Shown: piece after piece, positions 1 to 7,612 of the stretch
How positions within the stretch are numbered: the first letter of the stretch is position 1
How the letters are laid out: each line of letters opens with the position of its first letter
Source of the DNA: CAYJAD01 sp964370675
GTDB lineage: Bacteria; Desulfobacterota; Desulfovibrionia; Desulfovibrionales; Desulfovibrionaceae
Reading direction: 5' to 3'
Assembly (NCBI GenBank): GCA_964370675.1
Contig: CAYJKC010000037.1
Coordinates: 1-19,223 of the forward strand
Length of the DNA stretch: 19,223 nt
Notes under the pieces: generated by a model
Told to the model about the DNA's origin: nothing
Databases searched by the model: none
Seen by the model: only the letters and a program-made list of their open reading frames with translations
Program-made: the position numbers and the translations under genes

Positions 1-29
1 AAGTCAGTACGACCGATAAATCAAGAGTA

Positions 30-48
30 GGCGGAGCTTTGCTTCGCC
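30..48. repeat. Small palindrome, GAGC-TTT-GCTT core
   Basis: GGCGGAGC and GCTTCGCC pair around a TTT loop (8 pairs including one G-T). The core AGCTTTGCTT recurs at 83-95 and, as AAGCTTTGCTT, at 5589-5599. It may be a very short dispersed palindrome family or chance. Confidence 0.4.
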
Positions 49-82
49 GTTAAGCTGTTGATTTTCGTGCATTACTGCCAAT

Positions 83-95
83 CAAGCTTTGCTTG
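83..95. repeat. Small palindrome, CAAGC-TTT-GCTTG
   Basis: Perfect 5-bp stem CAAGC/GCTTG with a TTT loop, 35 bases from the similar palindrome at 30-48. It shares the AGCTTTGCTT core with that copy and with 5589-5599. Confidence 0.4.
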
Positions 96-188
96 CTTAG
101 GCGGCACAAACACCCCATAAGGGGGTTTGTCATCATTCTGAATATTATATTTTAATAAAAAATATAGTTTTTATCATGTTGTAAAAGC

Positions 189-3100
189 TTATTTGCAAAG
201 CCACTTTACCAAGGATAACTGTAACTCTGAAGGAGAAATGGGCTTTGCTACATGCCCATCCATGCCTGCACTGGCACATCGTATTCTATCTTCGCTCATG
301 ACATTAGCTGTCATGGCAATAATGGGAACTTTATGCTCATGATTAAGCTCGTTTTCCATGGAGCGAATTTGGCGAGTTGCCTCTAATCCATCCATGATGG
401 GCATCTGTAAGTCCATGTAAATTAAATCATATTGATTTATTTTGAATTTGTTAATAGCTTCTTGTCCGTTGTTTGCCATGTCAATTGTAAGTTCATATTC
501 TTCAAGCATGGCCATGGCAATTTCTTGGTTGATGGCATTATCTTCTACTATAAGTATCTGTTTACCTTTCAGGCAGCCAAGGTCCACTTGGGCATAGCTT
601 TCGCTTGCAAAAAGTTCATTTAATCCTAAGGTATTAATGTCAGTTGTGGATGCATCTGCTACGGTTTTCACTTTAATGCAAACTTCAAAAGTTGACCCTT
701 TACCTACTTTTGATTCAAGGTTAATAGTGCCACCCATAAGCTCAATTAAGCGACTACTAATAACAAGCCCAAGCCCTGTACCACCAAAGCGGCGTGATAT
801 AGATGCATCTGCCTGAGTGAACGGTTGAAAGAGTTTTGCAGATTGTTCTTCAGATAGACCAATACCTGTATCAGATACTAAAAAGCTTAGCATGATATTT
901 TCTTCGTCAATATGCTCTTTTACGCTAACGTTTATTGATACTGATCCTTCATGTGTAAATTTAATGGCATTACCTAGTAAATTTAGTAAAATTTGATTAA
1001 GTCTTTCTCTATCTCCAATAATAACTTGTGGTACTTCGGGGTCCATATGGCTTGTAAGTTCAAGTCCTTTATCTTTGGCAGTGAAAAACATGATACTATA
1101 AATAGCGTTCATATTGGTAACTAAATTGAATGCTTCAAACTCAAGCTCCATTTTATTAGCTTCAATTTTTGAAAAATCAAGTATATCATTAATAATTCGC
1201 AACAATCCTGCTGCAGATATAGTAATTTTTTCGAGATAATTTGTTTGTTTGTATGTGAGATTATTTCTTTCAAAAAGGTGTAAGAAGCCTAGAATAGCAT
1301 TCATAGGGGTGCGAATTTCATGACTCATGGTGGCTAAGAAATCTCCCTTAGCTTTTGTAGCTGACTCTGCAACATCCTTTGCAGCTATGAGTTCTTTTTG
1401 AACCTCGCGCATTTCAGTAACTTCTAATGCCCAAACTACGTTTACTCTTTCTTCCTGCCATATAGTACAAATGGCAGTAATTAATAAATCACGCAAATCA
1501 CCCTTGGTATCGCGTATGGTAAAGGGCATATCGTAGGCGTTTACCCCCTCCATGACGCATTGTTGTAGGCCTGCTACATCACCTGCAACCATGGTGTCTC
1601 CACTTGGGGATGGACCGCCTGTATAGACTCCAGCCATTTCTCTAGCTTTGGGGTTGCAATAATGCACAATGCCGTCTTTGCTAAAAAATACTCCAGCTGG
1701 ACAATTATCTAATATGGCTTGCAAGCGTGATAAATCTGTTTCAAGTTTATTCTGTAGATCAATGGTTTCTGTAATATCTGTAGATAAGCTAACAGAAACT
1801 TTAACAGATCCATCTTTATCAAAAATAGGGTTTTGAATATTTTGAAAAAATAATCTGTTATTATTGACATCTGTAAATATCACTGTACTGGTTATGGGGT
1901 TACCATATTGAGCAACACGTTTAATAACGTTAATCCTTTCAGCGAACCCTTTTTCACCAAGTCTTTCTTGTAAGGCTTGTTGAACATCACTTATCTCAGT
2001 AACATTTAACAATTTTTTTGCACTTGAATTAGCTACAAGAACTTCACCATCAAGGGCATGCACTAGCAAAGGTGAAGGCAGGCTGTCGATAATTTGTTGT
2101 AAGTCATCGTTATGGCTCTTGGTTAGTTCCATTTCAACTTTATGATGGTGGGCAGAAACATCTATGCCAAGCAAAACAAAAGTATCCTTTTCTGTGCTAG
2201 GCAACACATTCCACTGTATATTTATTATTTGATTACTAGTTGCAAGGAGGGGTAAGACAAATGGTTTATCGTTTTTGATAAGGGTGAATAAATTATCAAT
2301 GTTTATATTATCTAGAAAATTTGTTAAGTGATTATCTGTGTTTTCGGTAATACCAAGACAATTTATCAGATACTCATTAGCATAAAGAATTGAGCCTTCC
2401 CTATCAATAGCAATGTAAAAAATACCATCAACATGCAAAACTGTTCTAGCTATGTTGCTATGGTGCTTGTAAGTTTTTCTAACTCTAAATAGATATATGA
2501 TGTAGGCAATAAGTAAGGCAATCATAATACCCATGATTGTAATAGAAAAATGAAGCACATCGTTTGTTAGTTGTGCAGCGCGATGTCTTGGAATTATTGT
2601 AATGACACTCCAGCCGCTAAAACCCACAGAGTTGATTATTAAATAACTTTCTTGCCCGTCATAAAAAAATGTACGACCGATATCACCTTGATTTTCAATG
2701 AGCTTGCGCACCATTTCGTAGTCTAAGGCATTTTCACCAGCTATACGTGCATAGAAGTTGTCTTGTATGATTTCTGTGCCTTTAAGTAAGACTCCATTGT
2801 CATCCATAAATTGGTTTGTGGCATTGGTTTGTTCGACAATTCTTGAACCTAAAGCAAAGTGCACCTTGGTTGCATCTTCAATAGCAATCAAAGCACCTAC
2901 AATGACATGGTCTTTAATGATTGGAACAGCATGGGCAATCACCGGTACATTGTAAAGAGGGCTAGTTAATATTGAAGAGTACGCAGGGTTACCATTCATG
3001 GCATCCTTGAAATAGCCCCTTCGTGAAACGTCCATGGTTTTTGCACTGGGGCTTAAGGTAATTCCTTTTTCATCTGCCATTAAAATATCAAGCCAGCCAT

Positions 3101-3398
3101 GTTGCTTGGCTGCTTTATGAACGAAGTCTAATTTTATTGCCTGGCTAGTATTATTGTCTGTAAGAATAGGATTTACTGCAATACTTTCTAAGCGACTAAT
3201 GCTGTTGTCCATACGCAGTTTCGCTAATTTTTCAGCATTAGTCCCCATATTGAGTACGGACTTTCTAAGGTCTTCGTGAAGCAACTCATCAAGTTGTATA
3301 ATATAAAACGATCCAAAGCATATGAATGCGATGGGCAGAATGCATAGAAAGAGAAATAAATTTACGATATTAGTTGCATATTTTTTGGTAGTAAACAT
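189..3398 (-). CDS. Hybrid sensor histidine kinase (Cache-PAS3-HisKA-HATPase-REC)
   Basis: Membrane-bound two-component sensor of 1069 residues that senses an extracytoplasmic ligand and passes phosphate from His to an internal Asp. Segments in order: membrane helix about 13-34; periplasmic double-Cache-like sensor about 35-280; second helix about 284-304; three PAS-type regions about 315-415, 430-545 and 555-665; HisKA with HEIRTP and phospho-accepting His693; HATPase with the N-box around Asn810, DTGIGL at 843-848 and GGTGLGL at 872-878; receiver domain about 945-1065 with Glu952/Asp953, phospho-acceptor Asp996 in DLQMPIMDG and Lys1052. All catalytic motifs are intact. There is no C-terminal Hpt domain and no response regulator next to it, so the output partner must be encoded elsewhere. 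GGTGAGG four bases before the ATG supports this start. The ligand cannot be named from sequence. Confidence 0.96.
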   Translation of the reverse strand: MFTTKKYATNIVNLFLFLCILPIAFICFGSFYIIQLDELLHEDLRKSVLNMGTNAEKLAKLRMDNSISRLESIAVNPILTDNNTSQAIKLDFVHKAAKQHGWLDILMADEKGITLSPSAKTMDVSRRGYFKDAMNGNPAYSSILTSPLYNVPVIAHAVPIIKDHVIVGALIAIEDATKVHFALGSRIVEQTNATNQFMDDNGVLLKGTEIIQDNFYARIAGENALDYEMVRKLIENQGDIGRTFFYDGQESYLIINSVGFSGWSVITIIPRHRAAQLTNDVLHFSITIMGIMIALLIAYIIYLFRVRKTYKHHSNIARTVLHVDGIFYIAIDREGSILYANEYLINCLGITENTDNHLTNFLDNINIDNLFTLIKNDKPFVLPLLATSNQIINIQWNVLPSTEKDTFVLLGIDVSAHHHKVEMELTKSHNDDLQQIIDSLPSPLLVHALDGEVLVANSSAKKLLNVTEISDVQQALQERLGEKGFAERINVIKRVAQYGNPITSTVIFTDVNNNRLFFQNIQNPIFDKDGSVKVSVSLSTDITETIDLQNKLETDLSRLQAILDNCPAGVFFSKDGIVHYCNPKAREMAGVYTGGPSPSGDTMVAGDVAGLQQCVMEGVNAYDMPFTIRDTKGDLRDLLITAICTIWQEERVNVVWALEVTEMREVQKELIAAKDVAESATKAKGDFLATMSHEIRTPMNAILGFLHLFERNNLTYKQTNYLEKITISAAGLLRIINDILDFSKIEANKMELEFEAFNLVTNMNAIYSIMFFTAKDKGLELTSHMDPEVPQVIIGDRERLNQILLNLLGNAIKFTHEGSVSINVSVKEHIDEENIMLSFLVSDTGIGLSEEQSAKLFQPFTQADASISRRFGGTGLGLVISSRLIELMGGTINLESKVGKGSTFEVCIKVKTVADASTTDINTLGLNELFASESYAQVDLGCLKGKQILIVEDNAINQEIAMAMLEEYELTIDMANNGQEAINKFKINQYDLIYMDLQMPIMDGLEATRQIRSMENELNHEHKVPIIAMTANVMSEDRIRCASAGMDGHVAKPISPSELQLSLVKWLCK

Positions 3399-3546
3399 AA
3401 TGCCTCACCAAGTATGAATTTCCAAGGTATATTTGATCTGCGAAAGAGTAAGGAGGATGGGGTAAAAAAATTAAATGCAGTCACTGAGTAAACTCTTTTT
3501 TAACTATATATTAAATGATCACAAAAATGTATATACCTCTTATTGA

Positions 3547-4125
3547 TTATAAAATATTAAGTAATACTTCTTCTCGGCTACGCTTGGGTACAAAGTGATT
3601 TTGCTCTTCATCGCGCCAATATTTAAACTCTCCACTTTCAGGCATTGAAGCAAGAATTCGCTTTTCCTTTGCTATGCCAAATCCTAATAGCAAACTAATT
3701 TCCATTCCCTCAGGAACTTCAAAAAGTTTAGCGCATTCTGCTTGCTTAAATGATGCATGCATGCAGCATCCCCAACCCTTGGTATGTGCTGCCAACTGCA
3801 TAGTTTGGGCAGCAATGCCAACATCCATATGCACAAGCTTACCTGAGTCTGTTGGACATAAAATTGCAATATAGGCAGTGGGTCGTTCAGAAGGTATAGG
3901 TCCATCCCATTGCAAGATGCCTGCCCAGCGTGTATGTGGGAAAATTGCATCACATTTAACTTTGCTTTCAAGGGCTATGTAACGCAAAACTTGCGCATTG
4001 CGCGCACAAGGGCTAACTCGAGCACAATCTATCAGCCAGTGGATAGCCTCTCTGCCAAGGCGTTGATTTTCATTAAAACGACGGCAAGTGCGTGCTTCTT
4101 GAATTAAGGTGCTAAAGTCCATCAT
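3547..4125 (-). CDS. Nitroreductase-family FMN oxidoreductase
   Basis: 192-residue cytoplasmic protein of the nitroreductase fold, normally an FMN-dependent NAD(P)H oxidoreductase dimer. Visible family signs are the N-terminal CRRF (FMN-phosphate arginines), SPCARNAQ at about 38-45 (the usual SPSxxNxQPW-type loop), ERPTAYIAIL in the middle, and a conserved helix DVGIAAQTMQLAAHTKGWG. It is cysteine-rich for its size (8 Cys, including a CC pair). It is the last gene of the rex-cobS unit, 16 bases after cobS. Neighbourhood with CobS raised the thought of BluB (lower-ligand synthesis), but the BluB loop (SVGFMQPW-like) is absent and BluB needs oxygen, so a general flavin reductase is more likely. 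Two adjacent ATG codons are possible starts; the preceding GGGG is only a weak ribosome site. The substrate is unknown. Confidence 0.88.
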   Translation of the reverse strand: MMDFSTLIQEARTCRRFNENQRLGREAIHWLIDCARVSPCARNAQVLRYIALESKVKCDAIFPHTRWAGILQWDGPIPSERPTAYIAILCPTDSGKLVHMDVGIAAQTMQLAAHTKGWGCCMHASFKQAECAKLFEVPEGMEISLLLGFGIAKEKRILASMPESGEFKYWRDEEQNHFVPKRSREEVLLNIL

Positions 4126-4141
4126 ATTGCCCCATGGTTAT

Positions 4142-4870
4142 TTATCGCATTGAGCATATCAATACTAACAAACATTGTCCAGTCACTATCAAAGTTCCTA
4201 AGAAATCACCATTACAACCGCCATGTTTAATGGCTATGTTTATGAAAGTGTAAAAAAGTAGGATGCCTACAAAGTGTATGAAAAGTAACATAAAAAAACC
4301 AAGAGGCCATAACAATATTAAATTTAGTAATAAATATCCCACAAAAAGAGGCTTATTAAGTGTAGTACAAACCTTGCCCCCTAGAGAATTGGCATGGCGG
4401 GCTTTTACCACATTACAAAATAATACACAAAGAATGCGCCCAAAAATTGGGGCTATGAATAAGACATACCAATGTTCTTTTTGTATTAAATCATTGATGG
4501 TTATAAGCTGTATACTGAGGGCTAGAAATAAAGCCAGTGCACCAAAGGCACCAAGTCTGCTATCATGCATAACTTGCCAAAAGGCATCGCCTTGTTTAGC
4601 ACTACCAAGAGCGTCACTAACATCTGCCAAACCATCATAATGTATAGCGCGTGTAAGCCAAATATCAAGAGATATATAAATCCATGCTAAAGCCCACGTA
4701 GAGGTTGCGGTTAAGCTGTGCAGTGTAAAAATAACACTACAGTAAATAAAGCCAAGTATAGCACCAACCATTGCAAACCACACCCTGGCATGAGCAAGGG
4801 ATGTATCTTGCACTATGCTTGCAGAGCCAAGGCGTGTTAATAAGGTTAAAGCTATTTTAAAATTATTCAC
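4142..4870 (-). CDS. cobS: Adenosylcobinamide-GDP ribazoletransferase (cobalamin synthase)
   Basis: Integral membrane enzyme of 242 residues that joins adenosylcobinamide-GDP to alpha-ribazole (phosphate), the last assembly step of vitamin B12. Family signatures seen: HYDGLADVSDALG at 77-89 with the metal-binding acidic residues, MHDSRLGAFG at 101-110, and GGCNGDFLG near the C-terminus; several hydrophobic helices fill the rest. The start is GTG (4868-4870) with no convincing Shine-Dalgarno site. Only 14 bases separate it from the rex stop, so translation may be coupled to rex. No other cobalamin gene lies in the window, so the rest of the pathway or a corrinoid-salvage route must be elsewhere. 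Confidence 0.93.
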   Translation of the reverse strand: MNNFKIALTLLTRLGSASIVQDTSLAHARVWFAMVGAILGFIYCSVIFTLHSLTATSTWALAWIYISLDIWLTRAIHYDGLADVSDALGSAKQGDAFWQVMHDSRLGAFGALALFLALSIQLITINDLIQKEHWYVLFIAPIFGRILCVLFCNVVKARHANSLGGKVCTTLNKPLFVGYLLLNLILLWPLGFFMLLFIHFVGILLFYTFINIAIKHGGCNGDFLGTLIVTGQCLLVLICSMR

Positions 4871-4884
4871 TGCGTGAGGTGTAT

Positions 4885-5523
4885 TTATGTTGGACGACTT
4901 AATTTAAATGCTAAAGTATATAAGTGATGGAAGAAGTCAACATACTCAACATGCACTTCCTTTGGTACTGTAATACGCGAAGGAGCAAAGTTAACAATGG
5001 CTTGGATGCCGGATTCAATAATATGATTGGCAGCGCGCTGTACACGCTCTGGAGGGGTGGCTAAAAATGCCATCTCTATGTTTAATTCTTTAACTTTTTC
5101 TTTTAATCTCTTAGTGCAGACAACTTCAAGTCCGTATGCTTTTTCACCAATTTTAAATGGGTCACAATCAAAAGCGCCAACAATGTTAAAACCTTTATCT
5201 CTAAATACAGAATGTTTAAGCAGAGCTCGACCCATATTACCAACCCCTACTAAAGCTATACGCCACTCTTTAGAAATACCAAGGGCATCGGAAATAGATT
5301 TAATTAGTGATTTCACATGATAACCAACCCCACGGACACCAAATTCACCAAAGTAGGCTAAGTCTTTTCGCACTTGAGAAGCATTGACGTCGCAGGCCTT
5401 AGCTAGTGGATCTGAGGATATAACGTCAATTCCTTCTTGGCTTAAATGTTCTAAGACTTGAATATAAATTGAAAGACGCTGAATGGTGGCCTTTGGGATG
5501 TGCAAACTTTTTATGGTATTCAT
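4885..5523 (-). CDS. rex: Redox-sensing transcriptional repressor Rex
   Basis: 212-residue cytoplasmic dimeric repressor that binds DNA when NADH/NAD+ is low and is released by NADH. The N-terminal winged helix (about 10-75) carries the family hallmark SQVRKDLAYFGEFGVRGVGY at 49-68, which includes the DNA-recognition helix. The Rossmann nucleotide-binding motif GVGNMG is at 93-98, followed by DCDPFKIG at 119-126. The C-terminal domain-swap helix ends in FFHHLYTLAFKLSRPT. Length matches the family. It is first in a unit with cobS and a nitroreductase. A promoter with 17-base spacing and a candidate Rex operator lie directly upstream, consistent with autoregulation. The ATG at 5521-5523 has a weak AGAG-type ribosome site. 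Confidence 0.97.
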   Translation of the reverse strand: MNTIKSLHIPKATIQRLSIYIQVLEHLSQEGIDVISSDPLAKACDVNASQVRKDLAYFGEFGVRGVGYHVKSLIKSISDALGISKEWRIALVGVGNMGRALLKHSVFRDKGFNIVGAFDCDPFKIGEKAYGLEVVCTKRLKEKVKELNIEMAFLATPPERVQRAANHIIESGIQAIVNFAPSRITVPKEVHVEYVDFFHHLYTLAFKLSRPT

Positions 5524-5553
5524 GCGAAGCTCTCTTTTTAGAGTTCAAGAAAA

Positions 5554-5571
5554 TTGTGAGAAAATGAACTA
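5554..5571. promoter_or_regulatory. Candidate Rex operator upstream of rex
   Basis: The 18-mer reads TTGTGAGAAAATGAACTA on the + strand. It matches 10 of the 14 defined positions of the published Rex consensus TTGTGAANNNNTTCACAA; the left half TTGTGA is perfect and the right half is poor. It sits between the predicted -10 box and the rex start codon, where bound Rex would block transcription. This is inference from a single imperfect match. Confidence 0.4.
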
Positions 5572-5575
5572 AGTT

Positions 5576-5604
5576 ATGCTAGGTGTTGAAGCTTTGCTTG
5601 TCAA
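5576..5604 (-). promoter_or_regulatory. Predicted sigma70-type promoter of rex-cobS-nitroreductase
   Basis: On the minus strand TTGACA (5599-5604, perfect -35) is followed by a 17-base spacer and TAGCAT (5576-5581, 4 of 6 matches to TATAAT). Transcription would begin near 5569, about 45 bases before the rex ATG. The spacer contains the AAGC-AAA-GCTT palindrome. Confidence 0.65.
5589..5599. repeat. Small palindrome, AAGC-TTT-GCTT
   Basis: Third copy of the core seen at 30-48 and 83-95. It falls inside the spacer of the predicted rex promoter and overlaps the edge of the -35 box, so it could instead be part of an operator. Confidence 0.35.
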
Positions 5605-5701
5605 TGTAAAATATTAAGAAAAATATGACAGAAGCATATTATTTTTAATTATATAACTGTATTGTAATATTTTAATTTAACAAAGACTATGTAAAAAATT
5701 A

Positions 5702-5730
5702 AGCCCCCTACACAAAAAGTGTTGGGGGCT
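5702..5730 (-). terminator. Intrinsic terminator of the lactate operon
   Basis: AGCCCCC pairs with GGGGGCT (7 bp), then after one mismatch ACAC pairs with GTGT around an AAAAA loop. On the minus strand the stem is followed by TTAATTTTTT. It begins 39 bases after the lldP stop and ahead of the rex promoter, so it separates the two operons. The + side is also T-rich, but no + strand gene ends here. Confidence 0.8.
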
Positions 5731-5768
5731 ATTTTACTATATTTTAATTAAATATAATATTTTGTTTT

Positions 5769-7463
5769 TTAATATAGGGTTGGGAATGCCCAAATTAGGT
5801 ACGTGGTGATAATACCAACGGCTACACCATAAAGGATGAAGGGCCAGAAGGTCTTTTTAAGAACCATACCTTCCTTACCAGCAAGACCAACTACGGCGCA
5901 TACAGCAACAATGTTGTGTACACAAATCATGTTACCCATTGCACCACCAACTGCTTGTGCTGCAACAATTAACTGACGCGGCATGCCAAGCACTTGAGCT
6001 GTATTCCATTGGAACTCAGCAAAGAGTAAGTCAGAAACGGTGTTAGAACCGGTGATAAATGCACCAAGACCACCCACATATGATGCAAGCATTGGCCAAG
6101 CAGAACCTGCAAAAGCAGCCACAGTTTGAGCCATAGCTAGAGGCATAGAAGGTAAACCTTCTGGGTTAACACCTGAACCGCGGAAAATGGAAACCAAGGA
6201 CACAGCAAAAACAAGAGCAATGGTTGGAGCTTTCATCTTGCTTATGGAGGTTGTCCATGCACGCTTTACAGCATCACCGCTCATGCCATGTATGCCAATG
6301 GTTAGAAGGGCTACAAGGATGAAAGGAATTGTGCCTGGTAAATATAGATATTGGATACCAGCATTAACGCCTTCAAATCCTAAAATATTGCTGAATGCAA
6401 TGGACTTAGAAGCAAGCCAGCCCTTTAGACCAAGTTCGTTAATACGGGTGATAACAAGAATAAATCCGATAAGTGCATAAGGCAACCAAGCTTTGAATTG
6501 GCTCATGTGCGGAGTAAACTCTGTTTTGGTAGAAGTTTGCACAGTACCAGTCCAGTCTGGATCCCAAGTATCTTGTGGGCCAAAGGTCCATACATCATCA
6601 GGTACGCAGAAGCCTTTTTTAGTACCAAATACCAAGATACCAAGACCTACAAGACCACCAATAAGTGATGGGAATTCTGGTCCAAGCATCCAAGCAAAAG
6701 TAAGATATGGTACTAAGAAGCAAACTGCTGCAAATAAGCAATATTTCCAAGCTTTAAAGCCTTCAGCCCAAGATTTGTTTGGACCATAGAAGCGAGTCAT
6801 AAAGCCAAGCAAGAAGATTGGTAGAATAACGGCCATAGGTCCATGCATGGTGGTTGCCCACTCACCAATAACCTTACTAAAGCTAGCGTAATCAGAGAAG
6901 TTAAGACCTGCTGCACCTGAAGCAACAGCTGCATTAATAGGATCTTTTAAGTACTGCATACCTACAATAATAGGTGTACCAACAGCACCAAATGTTACAG
7001 GGAAGCTGTTAAACACTAAGCAGATAACAGCAGCAGCCAATGGCGGGAAGCCAAGGGCCAAAAGTAATGGTGCTGCTAATGCGGCTGGTGTACCAAAGCC
7101 GGCAGCCCCTTCAATAAAGGATGCAAACATATAACCAATGATGATTGTTTGCACGCGGCGGTCGCGGCTAATATTTTGCATACCATATTGAATGGTCTCC
7201 ATGCCACCACTTTCTTGTAAGGTGAAAAGAATTAGGATAGCACCAAATACAATGATAAGTACGCCGATAGCTGTAACTGTACCTTGTAAGGAAAGAGCTA
7301 AAAGATAAGTTGGGGAAAGTTTCCATGCGAACATGCCGGCAACAGCTGCAATTAACCATGCGATGGGCATGGCACGTGTTGCTGGCCAACGCATACCCAC
7401 CATGAGTATTAGAGCTGCCAAAATGGGCAAGATTGCCATCAAAGCCAAAAATGAAACGGACAT
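5769..7463 (-). CDS. lldP: L-lactate permease (LctP family)
   Basis: Cytoplasmic-membrane proton/lactate symporter of the LctP family (TC 2.A.14), 564 residues from the chosen start. It is almost entirely hydrophobic helices. The family motif FIEGAAGFGTP lies in the N-terminal third, and a second conserved stretch, SGSNTVSD-like (TGSNTVSD), lies in the C-terminal third. A GTG at 7470-7472 would add three residues, but it lies inside AGGTGG (7469-7474), which is the natural ribosome site for the ATG at 7461-7463 with 5-base spacing, so the ATG is preferred. It is the last gene of the lactate operon, 149 bases after lutBA with a structured leader between, and is closed by the hairpin at 5702-5730. 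Glycolate transport is possible in this family, but the neighbours favour lactate. Confidence 0.95.
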   Translation of the reverse strand: MSVSFLALMAILPILAALILMVGMRWPATRAMPIAWLIAAVAGMFAWKLSPTYLLALSLQGTVTAIGVLIIVFGAILILFTLQESGGMETIQYGMQNISRDRRVQTIIIGYMFASFIEGAAGFGTPAALAAPLLLALGFPPLAAAVICLVFNSFPVTFGAVGTPIIVGMQYLKDPINAAVASGAAGLNFSDYASFSKVIGEWATTMHGPMAVILPIFLLGFMTRFYGPNKSWAEGFKAWKYCLFAAVCFLVPYLTFAWMLGPEFPSLIGGLVGLGILVFGTKKGFCVPDDVWTFGPQDTWDPDWTGTVQTSTKTEFTPHMSQFKAWLPYALIGFILVITRINELGLKGWLASKSIAFSNILGFEGVNAGIQYLYLPGTIPFILVALLTIGIHGMSGDAVKRAWTTSISKMKAPTIALVFAVSLVSIFRGSGVNPEGLPSMPLAMAQTVAAFAGSAWPMLASYVGGLGAFITGSNTVSDLLFAEFQWNTAQVLGMPRQLIVAAQAVGGAMGNMICVHNIVAVCAVVGLAGKEGMVLKKTFWPFILYGVAVGIITTYLIWAFPTLY

Positions 7464-7468
7464 ATCAA

Positions 7469-7474
7469 CCACCT
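7469..7474 (-). promoter_or_regulatory. Ribosome binding site of lldP
   Basis: AGGTGG five bases before the ATG at 7461-7463. It contains the alternative GTG start and so argues against using it. Confidence 0.75.
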
Positions 7475-7509
7475 AAAAAGTTATGGGAAGGTCCCGGTTT
7501 ATACCATTA

Positions 7510-7603
7510 GGCTTGTTTAACAAGCCCACCCTAAAAACAGTGGGTTATGCACCCAAATTTAATATCAAATATATAAGGCTGGACTTGCAACCAAGCCCAG
7601 CCT
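7510..7603 (-). promoter_or_regulatory. Structured leader between lutBA and lldP
   Basis: On the transcribed minus strand, 10 bases after the lutBA stop, there is a strong 12-bp stem with one G-U pair and a tetraloop (7576-7603). It is followed by an AU-rich stretch without a clean U-run. Three weaker helices follow: 7541-7555 (TGGGT/ACCCA), 7525-7544 (CCCAC/GTGGG) and 7510-7526 (GGCTTG/CAAGCC). The middle helix shares bases with each of the other two, so two alternative folds exist. The first stem may act as a partial terminator or as a 3' mRNA stabiliser; the rest may tune lldP expression. No known riboswitch class is recognised. Confidence 0.5.
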
Positions 7604-7612
7604 ATATATTAG

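Larger units (their letters stand above)
1..188. other. Intergenic region with three small stem-loops
   Basis: No gene is supported here. On the + strand two frames are open from the left edge and stop at 28-30 and 51-53, so the tail of a gene beyond the edge is possible but cannot be chosen. The stretch holds three hairpins (30-48, 83-95, 106-130), and the word TAGGCGG occurs twice (28-34 and 98-104). The hairpin at 106-130 pairs ACAAAC with GTTTGT and CCCC with GGGG around an ATAA loop with one bulged A. On the minus strand it lies about 60 bases after the kinase stop but has no T-run behind it, so it is not a classical intrinsic terminator. Confidence 0.6.

Noticed and set aside
106..130. 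Hairpin as the terminator of the kinase gene
   Set aside because: On the minus strand the stem is followed by GC-rich sequence rather than a U-run, and it is about 60 bases past the stop.
3510..3532. TCACAA upstream of the kinase as a Rex or HcpR site
   Set aside because: Only one half-site fits; about 8 of 14 consensus positions match, which is expected by chance in AT-rich DNA.
3450..3546. AAGGAGG on the + strand followed by a 23-codon ORF starting at 3475
   Set aside because: The gap from the ribosome-like site to the ATG is 18 bases, and the ATG closest to it stops after two codons. It lies in the leader of the kinase on the other strand and encodes no recognisable peptide.
3547..4125. 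Nitroreductase as BluB (5,6-dimethylbenzimidazole synthase) because of the adjacent cobS
   Set aside because: The BluB-specific SVGFMQPW-like loop is absent, and BluB needs oxygen, which is unlikely in a probable strict anaerobe.
4263..4640. 125-codon + strand ORF
   Set aside because: It lies wholly antisense to cobS, whose motifs are clear, and the translation shows no domain-like features.
7464..7472. GTG start for lldP three codons upstream
   Set aside because: The GTG lies inside AGGTGG, the ribosome site for the ATG at 7461-7463.
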